Origin: Micropterix aruncella
Taxonomy: Eukaryota; Arthropoda; Insecta; Lepidoptera; Micropterigidae
Length of the DNA: 64,000 nucleotides
Direction: 5' to 3'
Assembly (NCBI GenBank): GCA_944548615.1
Contig: OX155960.1
Coordinates: forward strand, 28,738,056-28,802,055
Below the pieces are notes generated by a model. The model did not search any database. It was given only the letters and a program-made list of their open reading frames with translations, and had not been told where the DNA came from. Positions 12,684-24,423 of the stretch are shown one piece after another. Numbering within the stretch: the stretch's first letter is position 1; each line of letters starts with the position of its first letter. A program made the translations under genes and the position numbers.

Positions 12684-13320
12684 GTATTGAGATTTATATT
12701 TGCGGTTGCGTATTATTACTTATGTGAACATCATTTATTTCCTCATTTATATGTGTATGTTTTTATTTTTATTTTATTTATTTATTTCCGTAATTCAAGA
12801 TACAAATTACAAAGAAAATCCTTATTCTAACAAAAAAACAGTTTATAATAAGTGTATATATTATACCTAGCTTAGAAAGGAAATTCATCTTTTGACATAA
12901 CGGTTTACCACCTCACTAGGTCTGAACCTGTGTTGAGGTGGTACTAACATCGATGAATTCTTTTGAGACGAGAGGGCAAATCTTATCTAATACTTAAGTA
13001 CAATTTAAAATTTAAAGTTAAATTTAAAAACATCAATAAAATTATAAACTAAATTAAATTTTATGACAATCTACTACGTTATATGGAATAATAATAATTT
13101 TTTATATATTAGATATAAACACATATAAATATGATATATACCATATATAGATATATATTATTATAATATATATTATATATACCGTATAACATATATATAC
13201 TAATATTATTAATATATATTATATAACATATATATACTAATATTATATATAAATTCATACATATAATATGATAGTAGGTATATAAAATAGAGTTAATAAA
13301 ATATAAATAAATATATATCA
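12684..13320. other. AT-rich sequence downstream of the LINE; possible 3' UTR with hairpin
   Basis: About 12905-12950 contains taccacctcac...tgaggtggta, a ~10 bp stem inside a larger imperfect one (gaaattcat / atgaattc). 13090-13320 is TA-rich low complexity. Part of this may be the 3' UTR of the minus-strand LINE that ends at 13324. Confidence 0.4.
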
Positions 13321-13323
13321 CGA

Positions 13324-15420
13324 TCACACCTGAGACCTTAATAATTTTTCACAGTCTTCCCTAGATTTATTTAAAAGCCAAGTTGCCACCACTCTTCTAA
13401 ACGTAGCGTAAGGTACGTCGGTCGTTTGAACGTCCATTGTCAGTATATTGTAAAGCTTTGGAGCTAGAAATGTATAATGTCTTTGTCCGTACGTCGTGTT
13501 CATTTTTAACTCCGGTTGTCTGTATCGATTTCTAGTGTCATGTCCGTGGTCCCGAAGTTTAATAGTCGCAGTCCTGTCATTCCTCTGGAAGTACATCAAG
13601 ACCGCTCTTATGTACAACTGTCGAATGTCCATTACGTTGAAGTCTATGAATAACTGGTCGGATGGGAAACGGAGCGGTCTTCTATTAATAACCCTAATGA
13701 GGGCTTTCTGGGCCTTTATTGCCGGGTCAAGGATTGATTTAGCCGCTCCACCCCATCCTATCTGTCCGTATGTAATTATAGATTGCGCTAGTGCATAGTA
13801 AGTCGTTTTAAGCATAGATGGGCTAAGTATATTTCTAATATTTTTAAATATGTAAATTAGTTTTCTAAGTCGTGTCGCAGTCTGGTCAACTTGCTTGTGC
13901 CATCTCAGGAAGCCGTCTATCAGGATACCTAAGTATTTTATACATGACGTGCGTTCCAGCGGTTGGCACATGCAGTTTGTCCCTTCACAGCTGTTGTGTA
14001 ATAGTAAATGTTTTTCTAGTCCCGGTTGATTCCGCCCATCCATGCTAAAGGTCATGTATTTCGTTTTTTCTATGTTAAGCGTCAGTAGATGCTCATTTAG
14101 CCAGTCATGTGTCTGATTGAGTCCTTTCTTTGCCTTTACAAATACAGACTCCCAGGTGTTACTCTCAAACAAAAGCACTGTGTCATCGGCAAAAGATGCA
14201 ATAACACCTGGTATTTCCTGCCTACAAAGGTCATCTATGAAAATCAAAAACAATATTGGTCCTAATGTACTCCCTTGAGGAACGCCGTAGTCAATATTCA
14301 TCCAGTTACTTATTATTGTGTCATTTAGTTTCACTCGTTGTGTTCGTCCTGTAATATAACTTCGGAACCAGTCCAGTTCTATGTCTCGTATACCAATCTG
14401 CCGTAGTTTGTCTAATAGTTTTATGTGATGTACTGTGTCAAAAGCTTTGGCCAAATCAAGGAACACTCCAAGGCATTTTCGGTTCCTGTCAACATTTTTT
14501 GAAATAAATTTTGTCACTTTTAATATAGCGTCTTGGGTGCCCATGTTTGACCTAAAGCCGTATTGTCCTGCCGATAGTAGTGAATTGGTTTCCAGGTAGT
14601 CAGTCAGTTGTTTCTTTACGTGTCGTTCTATAATTTTGCTAAGTGAGTTAAGTAGAGATATTGGTCTGTAGTTTGTCAATTCCGTTTTATTACCCCCTTT
14701 GAAGAGCGGCAACACATTGGCTTCCTTAAGGTGATTTGGGAATAAACCATGTTCGATACTGCAATTGAAGATATGCACAAGTGGTGGTGCGATTTCCTTA
14801 GCTGCAATTTTCAACATTTTTGCACTTATACGATCGGGACCACTTGCCGTGTCAGTCTTCAGTTCCTTGATTAGTGTCAATACGTCTAACTCTGTTAGTT
14901 TCGAGAGTCGAAATTTTTGTGCTGTCTTTAGCGTTGTGTTAGATCCCATTGCATCCGGTGCAGTGAATTTATCTAATTTAAACTTCATCGCTAGTCTCTT
15001 TCCCACGTTCACAAAGTAACTGTTAACCGTATTCGCTATGTCAGTTTTGTCAGTGTACTTTAAGCCATTCAAATTTATTTCGCCAATCGATGTCCTGTTT
15101 TGCTCTACGTTGCTAAGTTCTTTCACTACTGACCATACCGTTTTAGGGTTGTAATTGTTTTGATCTATTTTCTGTCGATAATATGTCTCTTTTGACCTTC
15201 TTAAGATGTCGGTGCATATTTTTCTGTATTTCTTGTAATATGTGTGTAGTACTTCGTTCTGTGGAAATCTGCGTGTCTGTTGGTGAAGTTTGTCGCGTCT
15301 CCTGATACAATTTATAAGTCCGTATGTTATCCATGGTTTAAGTCGTTTGTATTTTCTCTTAACCTGTTTAACGTAGGTGTTGTAACATGTTATATGTAAC
15401 AGGTATATATTAACATTTAA
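13324..15420 (-). pseudogene. 5'-truncated non-LTR retrotransposon (LINE) reverse transcriptase, jockey/CR1-like group
   Basis: A 600-codon open frame (15126-13324) continues upstream in the same frame to about 15420 (KPWITYGLINCIRRRDKL, then RSKETYYRQKIDQNN), so the true protein was longer. RT motifs in the 600-residue part: NYRPISLLNSLSKIIER (~152-168), GQYGFR (~187), FLDLAKAFD (~222-230, catalytic Asp), YGVPQGSTLGP (~280) and SFADD (~311-315, catalytic DD). A C-terminal thumb/connection region follows, with no RNase H. The endonuclease domain is missing beyond ~15420, where stops appear. The RT itself has no internal stop, suggesting a fairly recent insertion. Confidence 0.9.
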
Positions 15421-15664
15421 TATTAGTAATTGAAATAATATTTTTATGATATTAGTACTTCATGTATCCTATATATAATTAGGCATATACAAATGCTTTT
15501 GTTTTTAGTCTCTATCTCCACAGAGGCTTGCATACAGGTATTCTCCTCTTCAAAAAAAGCGTTAGTTTATTCGGATCTGATAATTAATTGTCTATTTTTA
15601 GCCCAGTTATTGAATTTTAACCGCCCTACCTTTAGGTTATTATCAAAAAAGTAGGTTAAAAAAT

Positions 15665-15830
15665 GGTTGGGTTTTTCACTCTTCTCTTCTTAAAGTGCCA
15701 TCTCCTATCGGAGGTCGGCGGTGATTATGGCCATTTGGGCCCGTGATGTTGTGGCGCGGAACACCTCGGTGGTGCTTGAGTTGAACCATTCAGCGAGGTT
15801 TTGTAGCTGTTTTCTTTGGCCATATTTTCA
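15665..15830 (-). pseudogene. 3' end of an RTE-like LINE
   Basis: The minus strand reads LAEWFNSSTTEVFRATTSRAQM then AIITADLR and a stop, the usual C-terminus of insect RTE-like reverse transcriptases. It is followed by ccgataggagatggcacttt and a short gaagaagag tail. Only the last ~50 codons are left. Confidence 0.7.
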
Positions 15831-15879
15831 TAAGATTTCCTAATAACAATACTTGTTTACAATATACCAGAAAACTGTT

Positions 15880-16080
15880 TTACACAGTAGAACCACTTAT
15901 AACCCTTTTTGTATTTGGAATCGTAGGAACGATTTGGCGTATCACGCACGCTTTTTTGGGTTTCGGCTATTTTTTGTACTTGAACGTACGGGATACAGCT
16001 TGTTGCGTTCGGGCAATAATATAGCGGACGTATCACGTGCGTTCGTAATAGGTAAGGCGATTAAAATTACTTAAAATTAC
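15880..16080 (+). repeat. Diverged repeat, copy 1 of 2
   Basis: Shares with 38283-38395 the segments acccttttttgtat and ttcggg.ataatata.cgga, then tcacgt.cgttcgta and gg.gattaaaa. The element type is unknown; no ends seen. Confidence 0.5.
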
Positions 16081-16589
16081 AAAAAGTGACGATCATTTGC
16101 ACGCGATTCCCTCCCCACAAGACGTTTTCATTCCAAAGGAACTAAATAGGATGAATTTCTGGTCTAATGGCTTCGATAATGTCGACACGGATGGCGTAAG
16201 CCTCTGTTCATGCGCTGGAATAGTTAATATTATCTCCACTTAGACTAACAAATTGGGTTGGTGCAGTCGCGAGAAATCAGTTTGACGTATCGTCTAGAAC
16301 TGCCACCGAGATAATCTACTTGGCTGGTTGGCTGGAGTTGAGTGGCTATCAGCTGACGAGTTATCTCTTACATTTATTACCATAGCGGCATTAGCCTTGC
16401 GGGATGTAGCAGACGCATGACACTCAACCCGGACCTTCGTCATACGATTAAATATACGTAGCAGCTGGCATCTCATATAATATCATAACTTTTTATTACA
16501 CTCATTTTTTATGTACATACATAGATATACGGTAAACACTCGCATGACTGAAATTCCTGGAGCGATTTCAAACTAAACTTCATACACAT

Positions 16590-17210
16590 GTGAAAGGGTA
16601 CGGGAAAGAAAGATCAATGTTAATATTTTTGTGAGGAAGAAGAAAGATCAATGTCAATGTTTTTGTGAAGATGAGATACTAATGCCATCTTGTAACTTGT
16701 CTCTAAACGAATCGAAGAATGAATATATTTTCGAAATAATGATCATAACATGCCTTTAAATGAAGAGAGAAGAAAACGGGTGACGGGAAAGAACGATCCA
16801 AGTCCACGCGGTGACGGTGGACATTGATCGTTCTTTCTCGTCAAGTCCAGTGGTGGGTTACCTCGACGACCCTCCGGTTGACCCTAAGGAGGAACTGTGA
16901 TGGGAAATACTGATCAAGGCCAATTACTTTTCTCCATGTTTTCGCATTTTTCTGGACGTATAATTCAAGTATATAGTAATTCAACTTATTATTATATCAT
17001 TCTTATATTAGAGTTTTCTTTTTTTTCTGAGGTAGAGTAAAATTATTTTTTTTATGAAACTCAAATATGTTTGGTTTACAGACAACACATATTTTTTCTC
17101 CCTCAAACCCTTGAAAAAAAACATGTTTTAAGTTAGTAAATTAAAAAAATAGAATAGCCAAATTTTTTTCGTAAGTTGACATTGATCATTATTTCTCGTA
17201 ACCCATAATA
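16590..17210. mobile_element. MITE-like block with repeated GATCAATGTC motifs
   Basis: At least six copies in both orientations of a gggaaagaaagatcaatgtc-like motif (about 16602, 16640, 16785, 16836 inverted, 16896, 17178 inverted). The pair at 16785/16836 forms a stem-loop. The outer pair is inverted, as expected for element ends, but no target duplication is clear. Confidence 0.45.
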
Positions 17211-18426
17211 TGACACAGTCTGGGAATACTGTGGAGTTAAGGCACCCTACTACCATCCCTGGTAGGAAAGGAGGGGCAAGGGTTAACATATAAAAATATT
17301 CAGGTTGGAACAGTGGGGTGGGGGGGGGAGTGGAGGGGGGGGGATGTATTTTCAGATAATTAACCTTTAATTGGCATTTAAAATGCCAGTTTAAGGTCAA
17401 TGAAATCAAAACCAATGAATGTATTTATGAAGTATTTATGATATGTAACCTATGGACCAAGTATAAAATTACTAAGTACCTGCAGTATTAGTAAAAACAG
17501 TTATATCTACATATATAATATTACGATTTGAGAAAACGGGCTATATCTTTAATATTAGAAGAAAGCGGGATAGTTTAGGTGATTTGTGGGACAACAAGAC
17601 AGCCGCTTCAAACGCGAGACAGTTCGCAAAGCCTATTAAGTGTAGCGCTGACGACGAGACATCTAAAAGGATAAGAATCTTGTTCTGATTTAATTTTACT
17701 TATAGTTTATCACCTGTGTTAGTATCATATGACCATTATGAATGCACCGGCTAGAAGCGCTTTAGTAGATGTAGAGGGGCTATTACGAAGGCGCTCGTTT
17801 CAATTCTAAGATTTTTCAAACTGGATTTTGTCTCCCATCCGCAACACCTGCCCTCTCTATGTCAGAATAATAATTACGCCAAGTAGATACCCGCTGCTAT
17901 ATAACGTTCTGTCGGTAGATAGAGTACGTACTCTGTTTGCCGCACCGCACAGGTGTTTATCTTCCTATCCGCTTTTAAGCGCACTGCGAAGAGAGCTTTC
18001 TAATCCTTTTCATTGCTAATTGATAGGTACAAAAGTATTATAATAATTATATATAAATATAATAATATTTATAACTATACTATTATAATAATGACAAAAC
18101 TTAGATTTGCGCTTAATATTTATTTATTTATTAATTTATTATCACAATCACAATAATTAACGTTATGGTTTAGAAACTAATGGCGAAACAATAGCCCTGC
18201 CAGAGCTCTAATGGTAAATATCATCCAACTGGGACTAAACCAGTTCCAGTGTGGACATTTTATTGTTCTATAAATTATAAAGTTACACAAAAGCATAATA
18301 AGAATCGAGTTTTTCTGTTTTATATAAACTTAGGCAATAACATATTAATATAAGAAGAACAGTAAAAAAGATACAATAAAACTAGGAATTAATATATTCA
18401 ACAGATTTAAGAGATGTTATCTACAT
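17211..18426. other. Noncoding stretch with a G-rich tract
   Basis: A G-rich run at about 17307-17343 (ggggtgggggggggagtgg) could form a G-quadruplex. The rest is AT-rich with no gene I can defend. Confidence 0.5.
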
Positions 18427-18660
18427 TCAATTAAACACACATACACATGTCTTTCCAAAGGTCATGTCTTTCCAAAAATATGCGGCCTGGATGGCCTTAT
18501 CGTTTGCCTGTTGTAGGTCCTGGTGTGTGATGGGGGTTGACAGGATAGGAGGTGGCCTTAATCCTGCAGCGTTCCACAAATACATATAGGGTTCTCTGTG
18601 TAGCCCCAACGAATGAGTAATGACTATAATTAAGTGAAATATACTGCAATCGCTGAATAT
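18427..18660 (-). CDS. Unrecognised short coding-like frame, possible host exon
   Basis: The minus strand reads EPYMYLWNAAGLRPPPIL, then STPITHQDLQQANDKAIQ and AAYFWKDM before a stop. Codons are clearly GC-richer at third positions (CTG, GCC, ATC, CAG) than the AT-rich surroundings. A possible acceptor (ggctacacag) lies just upstream at ~18605 and a weak donor (gtatgtgtg) near its end. I do not recognise the family; a fragment of an old element is equally possible. Confidence 0.3.
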   Translation of the reverse strand: MFSDCSIFHLIIVITHSLGLHREPYMYLWNAAGLRPPPILSTPITHQDLQQANDKAIQAAYFWKDMTFGKTCVCVFN

Positions 18661-18719
18661 AATATAATATTTGCAGTTGCATCGAAACAGGACAACAAAT
18701 GAAAGAAAATCATGCACCT

Positions 18720-19911
18720 ACCAATCGTTAACAAGAAAAAACCTTTTAATATGAAAACAAAGGCTGCATGAACTCGCTAATTTTTAATTTAATTTAATTT
18801 GTTTAACTATCTCTAAAATACAACTTTTGAACAAAATCCAGCGAAGCCCTATGCTTGCCTGCTGTAGATTATAATAGGGTGACTAAAAGAATCTTGTGTG
18901 ACTATATTTAACCACATTATTGAATCATATATGTATATAAAATGTAGTTGCATTAGTTAAAATTGCAAATAAGGATACTATACATGCAAAAGCCTGATAT
19001 TAAGAAATAACCACAACAGTAGAATGAAAAAGTAAACAATTAATAATATAATAATTATTATATAATACAGTAAGAAATAGATACTTAAAGAAGGAATAGT
19101 GAAATATATCAGTCACTTAGATAAGGAGCATTGCACATTTTAATTATTATTATTGTTATCATTTAAAAGAGCTTCCTTAAAGAATTTTTAACTCACGCAA
19201 GCCTGAAAAAATTATGCATAAATAATTTATTATATGTTATTAAAAAAAACTTTGCGCCATCACGGCTTTAAAATATCACTATTTTCTGTCGACTCCGTCT
19301 CCTGACCAGCCAAAAATTCAAAAAAACACGGCATGACATTATTTCTGCCTCTCACGCATCAATTATTAGATAACCTTTCATAATCACATAGCGGAATTTA
19401 TAATAAAAATCTATTTCGATTTAAATTAATTTATACAAGGTTAGTTTTTATTAGTGAGCATTTGTCCAGTGGTTGATTCTATATAATAAAGTGATAAAAA
19501 AAATGTTTTTAGAGTTTTTGGTGATTATTTTAATGTGTTAATTCTAAGGAAGATTATTCTACACAAAAAAAAATAGTTTAAAATGTTGCAAAGGTTTATT
19601 TCAGGAAGGTATATAATATACCAAGGAAAAGCATATTTTATGTTTAACTTTGGAATATTCAGTATTTTTATCTGTGTTACAAAGTAAAAAATCAGGAAAA
19701 CTTGTTGATGTTTTTTGACTCGGTCTTGTATAGAATAATGTCAAATAAACAAAACTGGCTCATATAAAAAAAAAACGGTTTTTTTATTGCGTCTATTTTT
19801 TTTTGGTTTGATTTTAGGCGCAGAATAAACTACTAGTCTGTTTCTCATTAATAAACTTAACTGTATTTTATAAATTTTTGTAATTACCTCCCTGAAAAAT
19901 TGTAAAATTCA
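18720..19911. other. AT-rich stretch without features
   Basis: Long runs of A and T on both strands, many stops in all frames, no repeat ends seen. Confidence 0.6.
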
Positions 19912-19915
19912 TTAA

Positions 19916-20166
19916 CCCCTAGAGCCCCAATCGGCCGATATCGGCCACAACACGATTCAGCGTGACGGCCCCGTTTTAACTTTATTTTAATTTAATTTGT
20001 CTTATTTTATTATGTTTTAATATGTTAATATGTTTTATTTTAATTATGAGTACAGTGGTTTGGCAGTAATTTATGTTTTGGTGAGACAGTGTTATAATTT
20101 ATTTTTTTTCTAAAAATTTTTGTGACATCAACTTGTTAATCGGCTGAGGGGCCGAGACCTGAAGGG
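19916..20166. mobile_element. piggyBac-like MITE (251 bp) with TTAA duplication
   Basis: Flanked by TTAA (19912-19915 and 20167-20170). The ends are cccctagagccccaatcgg and, inverted, cccttcaggtctcggcccc, an imperfect inverted repeat starting CCCY. A ggccgatatcggcc palindrome lies near the left end. TTAA plus CCC-type ends are the piggyBac hallmark; no transposase is present. Confidence 0.6.
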
Positions 20167-20424
20167 TTAAGTCATTAAGTCAATAATGTAATTATAATTA
20201 CTTTCAACTTTCTATTTGTTATTTTTCCGGTAACCCTAATAACTATTAAAAAGAAAATATAAGCTGTAAAAACCTGGCCAACAAAAACGTAAAAACGAAG
20301 TTGTGCGCAGGTGAAATTCAGGAAAAATGCCAGTTTTTTACATCATCCAAAAATATTTCTGAAAGCCTTACATCGTCTTCGTTGCATGTAGTACAAGTCA
20401 ATCGGCCAATGTCCACTTACTAGG

Positions 20425-20647
20425 CTATGCAAACTCTCCTATTGCGCTTGTGGCGGCCGCTGCGGCCGCTGCGGCGTTAGACCACTTTCGTATTTCCTTT
20501 TTGGAAAAATGAAGCAGGTGTAAGGCGATAGGACGTGGACCACAGTCCGGTGCGGGCGAGGACGTGTCTTGCGGACCAACCGCGGAATGCGATGAGCCAT
20601 CCACAGTCTTGTTTGTCTTAGTGTACTCGGATTTATCGCTCGGGTCA
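20425..20647 (-). CDS. Candidate host exon with Ser/Pro-rich sequence and Ala run
   Basis: On the minus strand a likely acceptor (ctccttttttt...ggcacag, ending at 20648) is followed by an open frame: DPSDKSEYTKTNKTVDGSSH, then SAVGPQDTSSPAPDCGPRP, HLLHFSKKEIRKWSN, seven Ala, TSAIGEFA and TAG at 20427-20425. A strong donor-like cctagtaagtgg lies just downstream. Third positions are GC-rich, unlike the AT-rich flanks, and the low-complexity Ser/Pro/Ala make-up fits a disordered region of a regulatory protein. The family is not recognised; it could be a terminal exon, or noncoding with a chance frame. Confidence 0.35.
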
Positions 20648-20649
20648 CT

Positions 20650-21344
20650 GTGCCATAGGTAACGTTAAAAAAAGGAGATATAAACCACGTTCGACATCGT
20701 ATTAGTATCCAAACTAGAATAAAACATAAATCTATAAAGACTCGGAGAGATCTAGAAAGGCGCAGAATTTCTTGGTCAAAAATATCTGCGTATTTTTTTT
20801 CAACAGCAATAAAGGGTTAGTTAAACGTTTTTCTGTCTTCTATCTATGCGATTTTAATGATTACCTTATAATTTATTACGCTATCGTACAAAAAAATGTA
20901 TTTCGTGTTATATTAAAAAAGCTAAAAATGTATTCTTCTAATGAGTTGTTCCTCGAAGCGAAAATACTATATAGGTATTATGCAAATGTATTGCTTAAAA
21001 ACTGCTTTAAATTTCAATCGCGCACAAGCAGACATTGTATTCTGCTAAGAACACAAGATCGGCGCAGGTTCCACAATATATAGTGCCCGGTGGACAACAC
21101 CATTTAAGCTTGCACAACAACTTGGACAACAACACCTTGCTCCGTGATTTAAGAAAAATACTTCGATATTTCAGGACTGACACAGGTGGTTCTTAAAAAA
21201 TGCCTCATTCAAAGGAAAAACGGAAACTGAATGTATCCTCATGATATTTCAAAAATAACATCACATTTACACCTAATGTACACACCCTCACACAGAAGAG
21301 TGAATTCAGGTTAATATTTTTATTATATAATATTTTATATTTTG
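20650..21344. other. Noncoding stretch
   Basis: Only short frames without motifs; moderately AT-rich. No repeat boundaries visible. Confidence 0.5.
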
Positions 21345-21359
21345 ATTTATTTTATAATT

Positions 21360-21509
21360 TAAAATCGAAGACTATCGCGGTTGTTTGACATTATAAATAG
21401 GATAGAAAACGAATTTACCGCGTAAAATTTGTAGGACCCGACGTTTCGGTGACGTTGCAGCCGCCGTCGGGTCCTACAAATTTTACGCGGTAAATTCGTT
21501 TTCTATCCT
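21360..21509 (+). mobile_element. Fold-back element copy 2 (about 150 bp, 51 bp arms)
   Basis: Tag (aaaatcgaagactatcgcgg...) at 21360-21392, then arms 21393-21443 and 21465-21515 around a 21 bp spacer (tttcggtgacgttgcagccgc). Flanked by atttattttataatt at 21345-21359 and 21510-21524; part of this overlaps the element's own terminal atttat, so the true duplication is 9-15 bp. Both arms carry the same copy-specific variants (cgtaaaatttgtaggacc) that differ from copies 1 and 3. Confidence 0.8.
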
Positions 21510-21524
21510 ATTTATTTTATAATT

Positions 21525-22139
21525 ATTTTCGACGACTTTTATTATTAAATGGTTATTTGGTTTTTTATTGATTATTTTATTTATTTTTTATTTGAAATCT
21601 ATTTTTGTTTATTTCTATATTTTTATTTATAATGATTATTATGGATTATTTTGTTTGAAACCAATAGAAAACATCTTTTTCTTAAAATTTTATTTAAATT
21701 ACTATGAAATTGGTATTCTTCTTGGAACAGGCGCTGCCTATATAGTTGGGAGTGATAGGTACAGAATCGATGTGTTTAAAGAATTCTTATATATTTTGTT
21801 AAATAAATAAATAAATAAATTTAATTATTTAAATAATTTATAATATGGATAATCACTATCGGCGAATGATTTATAAAGCGACAGAGAAAATGTCATTATA
21901 TGCGATGTTGTTATATCTGTCACTTTCGTATTCTATTTACCGATCTCAATTAGAAAGTGATATATGCCACATTTTCTCTATCAACTCAATAAACAATATG
22001 ATTATCGACGCCATGCTCATCGAATCTGTGTTGATGGAAAAATCCACCTAAATTTGGTAGTAAGGGCGCGAGGAGGCCCACTGGTTGGCTGGTTTTATCC
22101 CACGAGAGCAAGGATGGCAAAATTCGTTGTAACTCCTTG
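21525..22139. other. AT-rich stretch with an (AAAT)n tract
   Basis: A ttaaataaataaataaataa run at about 21798-21822 resembles a LINE tail. No coding motif is recognisable upstream of it. Confidence 0.45.
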
Positions 22140-22830
22140 GAGTGGCGGGTGCGTCTATAGCAATTAACACACCCTCAACTGTATCTTGAACTGTATCAGG
22201 GAGCTAATGGTCCCTGTTGCCGTTTGGCCATTAAGACCCATGTGTGTGTCGGCCATTCGCACGGGTCAACACCCATCCCGCAGCCTCCACGTAGGAGTGC
22301 GAGCCCGGGTAAGACTCTGGCCTGGGAGTCAACCTTCAGGACCTCCTGGACGGTTTGCGCACCGTGCGGCGTCAGCCAATCAATTGTGCATTCCGACCGA
22401 CAGCCGGGGAAGTCTGGAAACAGTACTGTCTTCTATAGAGCGGGGGTAGTTGTTAACCTTACAGCCACTGCGCTTGAAACGACCAATCGGCTACCCGATT
22501 TTGGGGTGAATAGCCGTGCAAAGGATACCGTGGTCCGCTATAGATTTGGTAGACACTGTATCACCGCTTCATAAGGGATAGGACCGTGCAAGCGACCTCG
22601 AACCTGTAACCAGTCGGGAGACCGGAGTAATCTGGTTGCAACTGGAAGTAAGTGTTGGTCTTTAACCGTTACGGGCGAGTGGCGTAACTAGACATTGCCT
22701 TGTTTTCGTCCCAAGTCTTCTGCGCTCACCTCACGGGAGACAGAACGATCCAATATCGTTAAAACCTTCTGAGGTGACGGGTTCGCCCGTTGTAGTTGAC
22801 AACTCTAGTTGTATCTTGAACCGAAATCCT
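22140..22830 (+). repeat. GC-rich interspersed repeat, copy G1 (most complete)
   Basis: A ~690 bp GC-rich unit shared with 34980-35660, 41015-41665, 52185-52520 and 55915-56055. Markers are acccatgtgtgt, tggacggtttgcgcac, gcggcgtcagccaatc, atagagcgggg and accgtggtccgc. The 3' end has gtgacgggttcgcccgttgtag, which folds as ACGGG-TTCG-CCCGT. Overlapping short frames are not conserved in frame between copies. It may be the 3' UTR of a LINE or a non-coding retroelement; no protein is encoded here. Confidence 0.75.
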
Positions 22831-22889
22831 AAACTTCGACAGAAGTTGTTCTAATAGATCAATGAGTTATCCTTCAGCCTTCTGAAATG

Positions 22890-23695
22890 GATTTAAAATG
22901 TTTGTTTGTTTGTTTGTTTATACTCTTCATTGTGAAAATGTCACAATGGGCGGGTTTATTGTCATATAACAATCTCTTACAACCAACCCTACTATGACGT
23001 GTTATATGTATGTGTGCGTGTAACATGTCTGTAAGTGTGTGTTTTGTTATTGCATTCGATCGACAGAATTGAAAATGCAATTCCGTTAATTTGGTCCCAA
23101 CAGAAAATGGTGACCTAGCCGCAGTGGCGGCGCTAGACCACACTTGGACGTCGGCGACATTAGGTTCGAGAGGCCTTTTTTATTTCCCAGTCAAAATGAA
23201 AACGTTAAATTACATGAGCCGAATTACAGTGAAACTAATGTATGAGTAAACGAGTTTTATTGCTAATCAAATGATGATAAAAATTAACACAATAAAAAGC
23301 AACTTTGTGGATGCGAGTCTAGTTCTATTCACAGAAGGAATGATTGTTTACGTTACGCTCACAAGAATGAAATACAAATAATTATACGACACGGGTCACG
23401 GGGATTCCCCGTCCCGAGACTCGCGCGCGAGCTTTCATAGTGTTGCCAAAGGACTCTGGATAATACCCCTAAAGTACTACTCACTCACTTCGCTCATGCA
23501 AGTGTATGAAAATAAATAATAAATAAATAAATTTTAAATATTTGTAAAACTTTTGCGAGGTTCCCTCAGGTGCGAGGCCGTCGGCGGTCGCCGACGTCGC
23601 CGACGCCTAGCGCCGCCACTGCCTAGCCGGGAATCGAACCCGGGACCTTACAATGTAAGATCAGGCGAGCTAACCACTATGCCACCGGGCCGTGT
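22890..23695 (-). mobile_element. tRNA-derived SINE copy, interrupted by a hAT MITE
   Basis: Read on the minus strand: tRNA-like head (23695-23630; A-box-like tggcatagtggttagc, B-box-like gggttcgattccc), then the body after the insertion (23121-22900: ccattttctgttgg, caattctgtcgatcgaatgc) and an (aaac)n tail at 22890-22910. Without the insertion it matches the copies at 24424 and 45905. Confidence 0.8.
23122..23621. mobile_element. hAT-type MITE, exactly 500 bp
   Basis: Perfect 15 bp terminal inverted repeats cagtggcggcgctag, flanked by a perfect 8 bp duplication cctagccg (23114-23121 and 23622-23629). CAG-type ends with 8 bp duplication define hAT elements. The interior is noncoding. The insertion lies inside a SINE, and removing it plus one cctagccg restores the SINE. 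Confidence 0.93.
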
Positions 23696-23699
23696 TTAC

Positions 23700-24420
23700 C
23701 TCTCATTTTTCTTACTTCTTGGAGTAAGTAACGATTAGTGCGCAGAATTCAGAAAGAATTTCGCGACCCACCTAAAATCAAACCTACCGCAGGTGTGGTC
23801 GCGTCCCGCACTTTAAAAAATCTGCCTAGCTGCAAACTCTACCAATCTGCAAAAGGGTGGAATTGGAATCACAGTTGAATTGGCTCAACTTGGAGTTACG
23901 TAGCTAAATAAATACCTACGAAACTTGAAGTGACTGATCGCTCAACCGTCAAGTTGCTGCGTCAGCGCCGCGTCGCGCGTCGGCGTCCGTCGGCGCCGCA
24001 TACGCCGTGTTGCAACTCTTCAAGTCTCCCACACGCGCTGCGCGCTCACGGATAATTCCCCTTTGTCAAATTAAATAATGATCCTTTGAATAAACCCGGA
24101 TTGGCTCGACCACCTCAGCTGCGGCCGGACGCCGACGGCCATTGTAAAGTGGTCGCGTTCACTCATTCACTGCCTCCAATGGACATTTCCTCATTTAGCC
24201 GACTGACTATACAGGCGGATTCAGTTGTCGCATCGCCGCATCTGATGATCGAGTTATTAGCGAGTTTACTACTGCATCCGCTACGATTAATGTAAATTAA
24301 GATGGAAGTATATCATGAAATTCGTGACAACCACTGCTACAAACTCACTGTCGATGATTTGAAACGAAAGGGGGCACATGTCCTGGGCGGCGAGATTAAG
24401 TGTCCCTCCCTATCACAGTC
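23700..24420. other. Noncoding stretch with a CpG-rich patch
   Basis: About 23955-24010 is strongly CpG-rich (gcgccgcgtcgcgcgtcggc). The short frame at 24086-24295 shows no recognisable domain. It could be regulatory. Confidence 0.4.
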
Positions 24421-24423
24421 ATA

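Noticed and set aside
22186..22574. 87- and 116-codon frames in the GC-rich repeat
   Set aside because: Not preserved in frame between the repeat copies.
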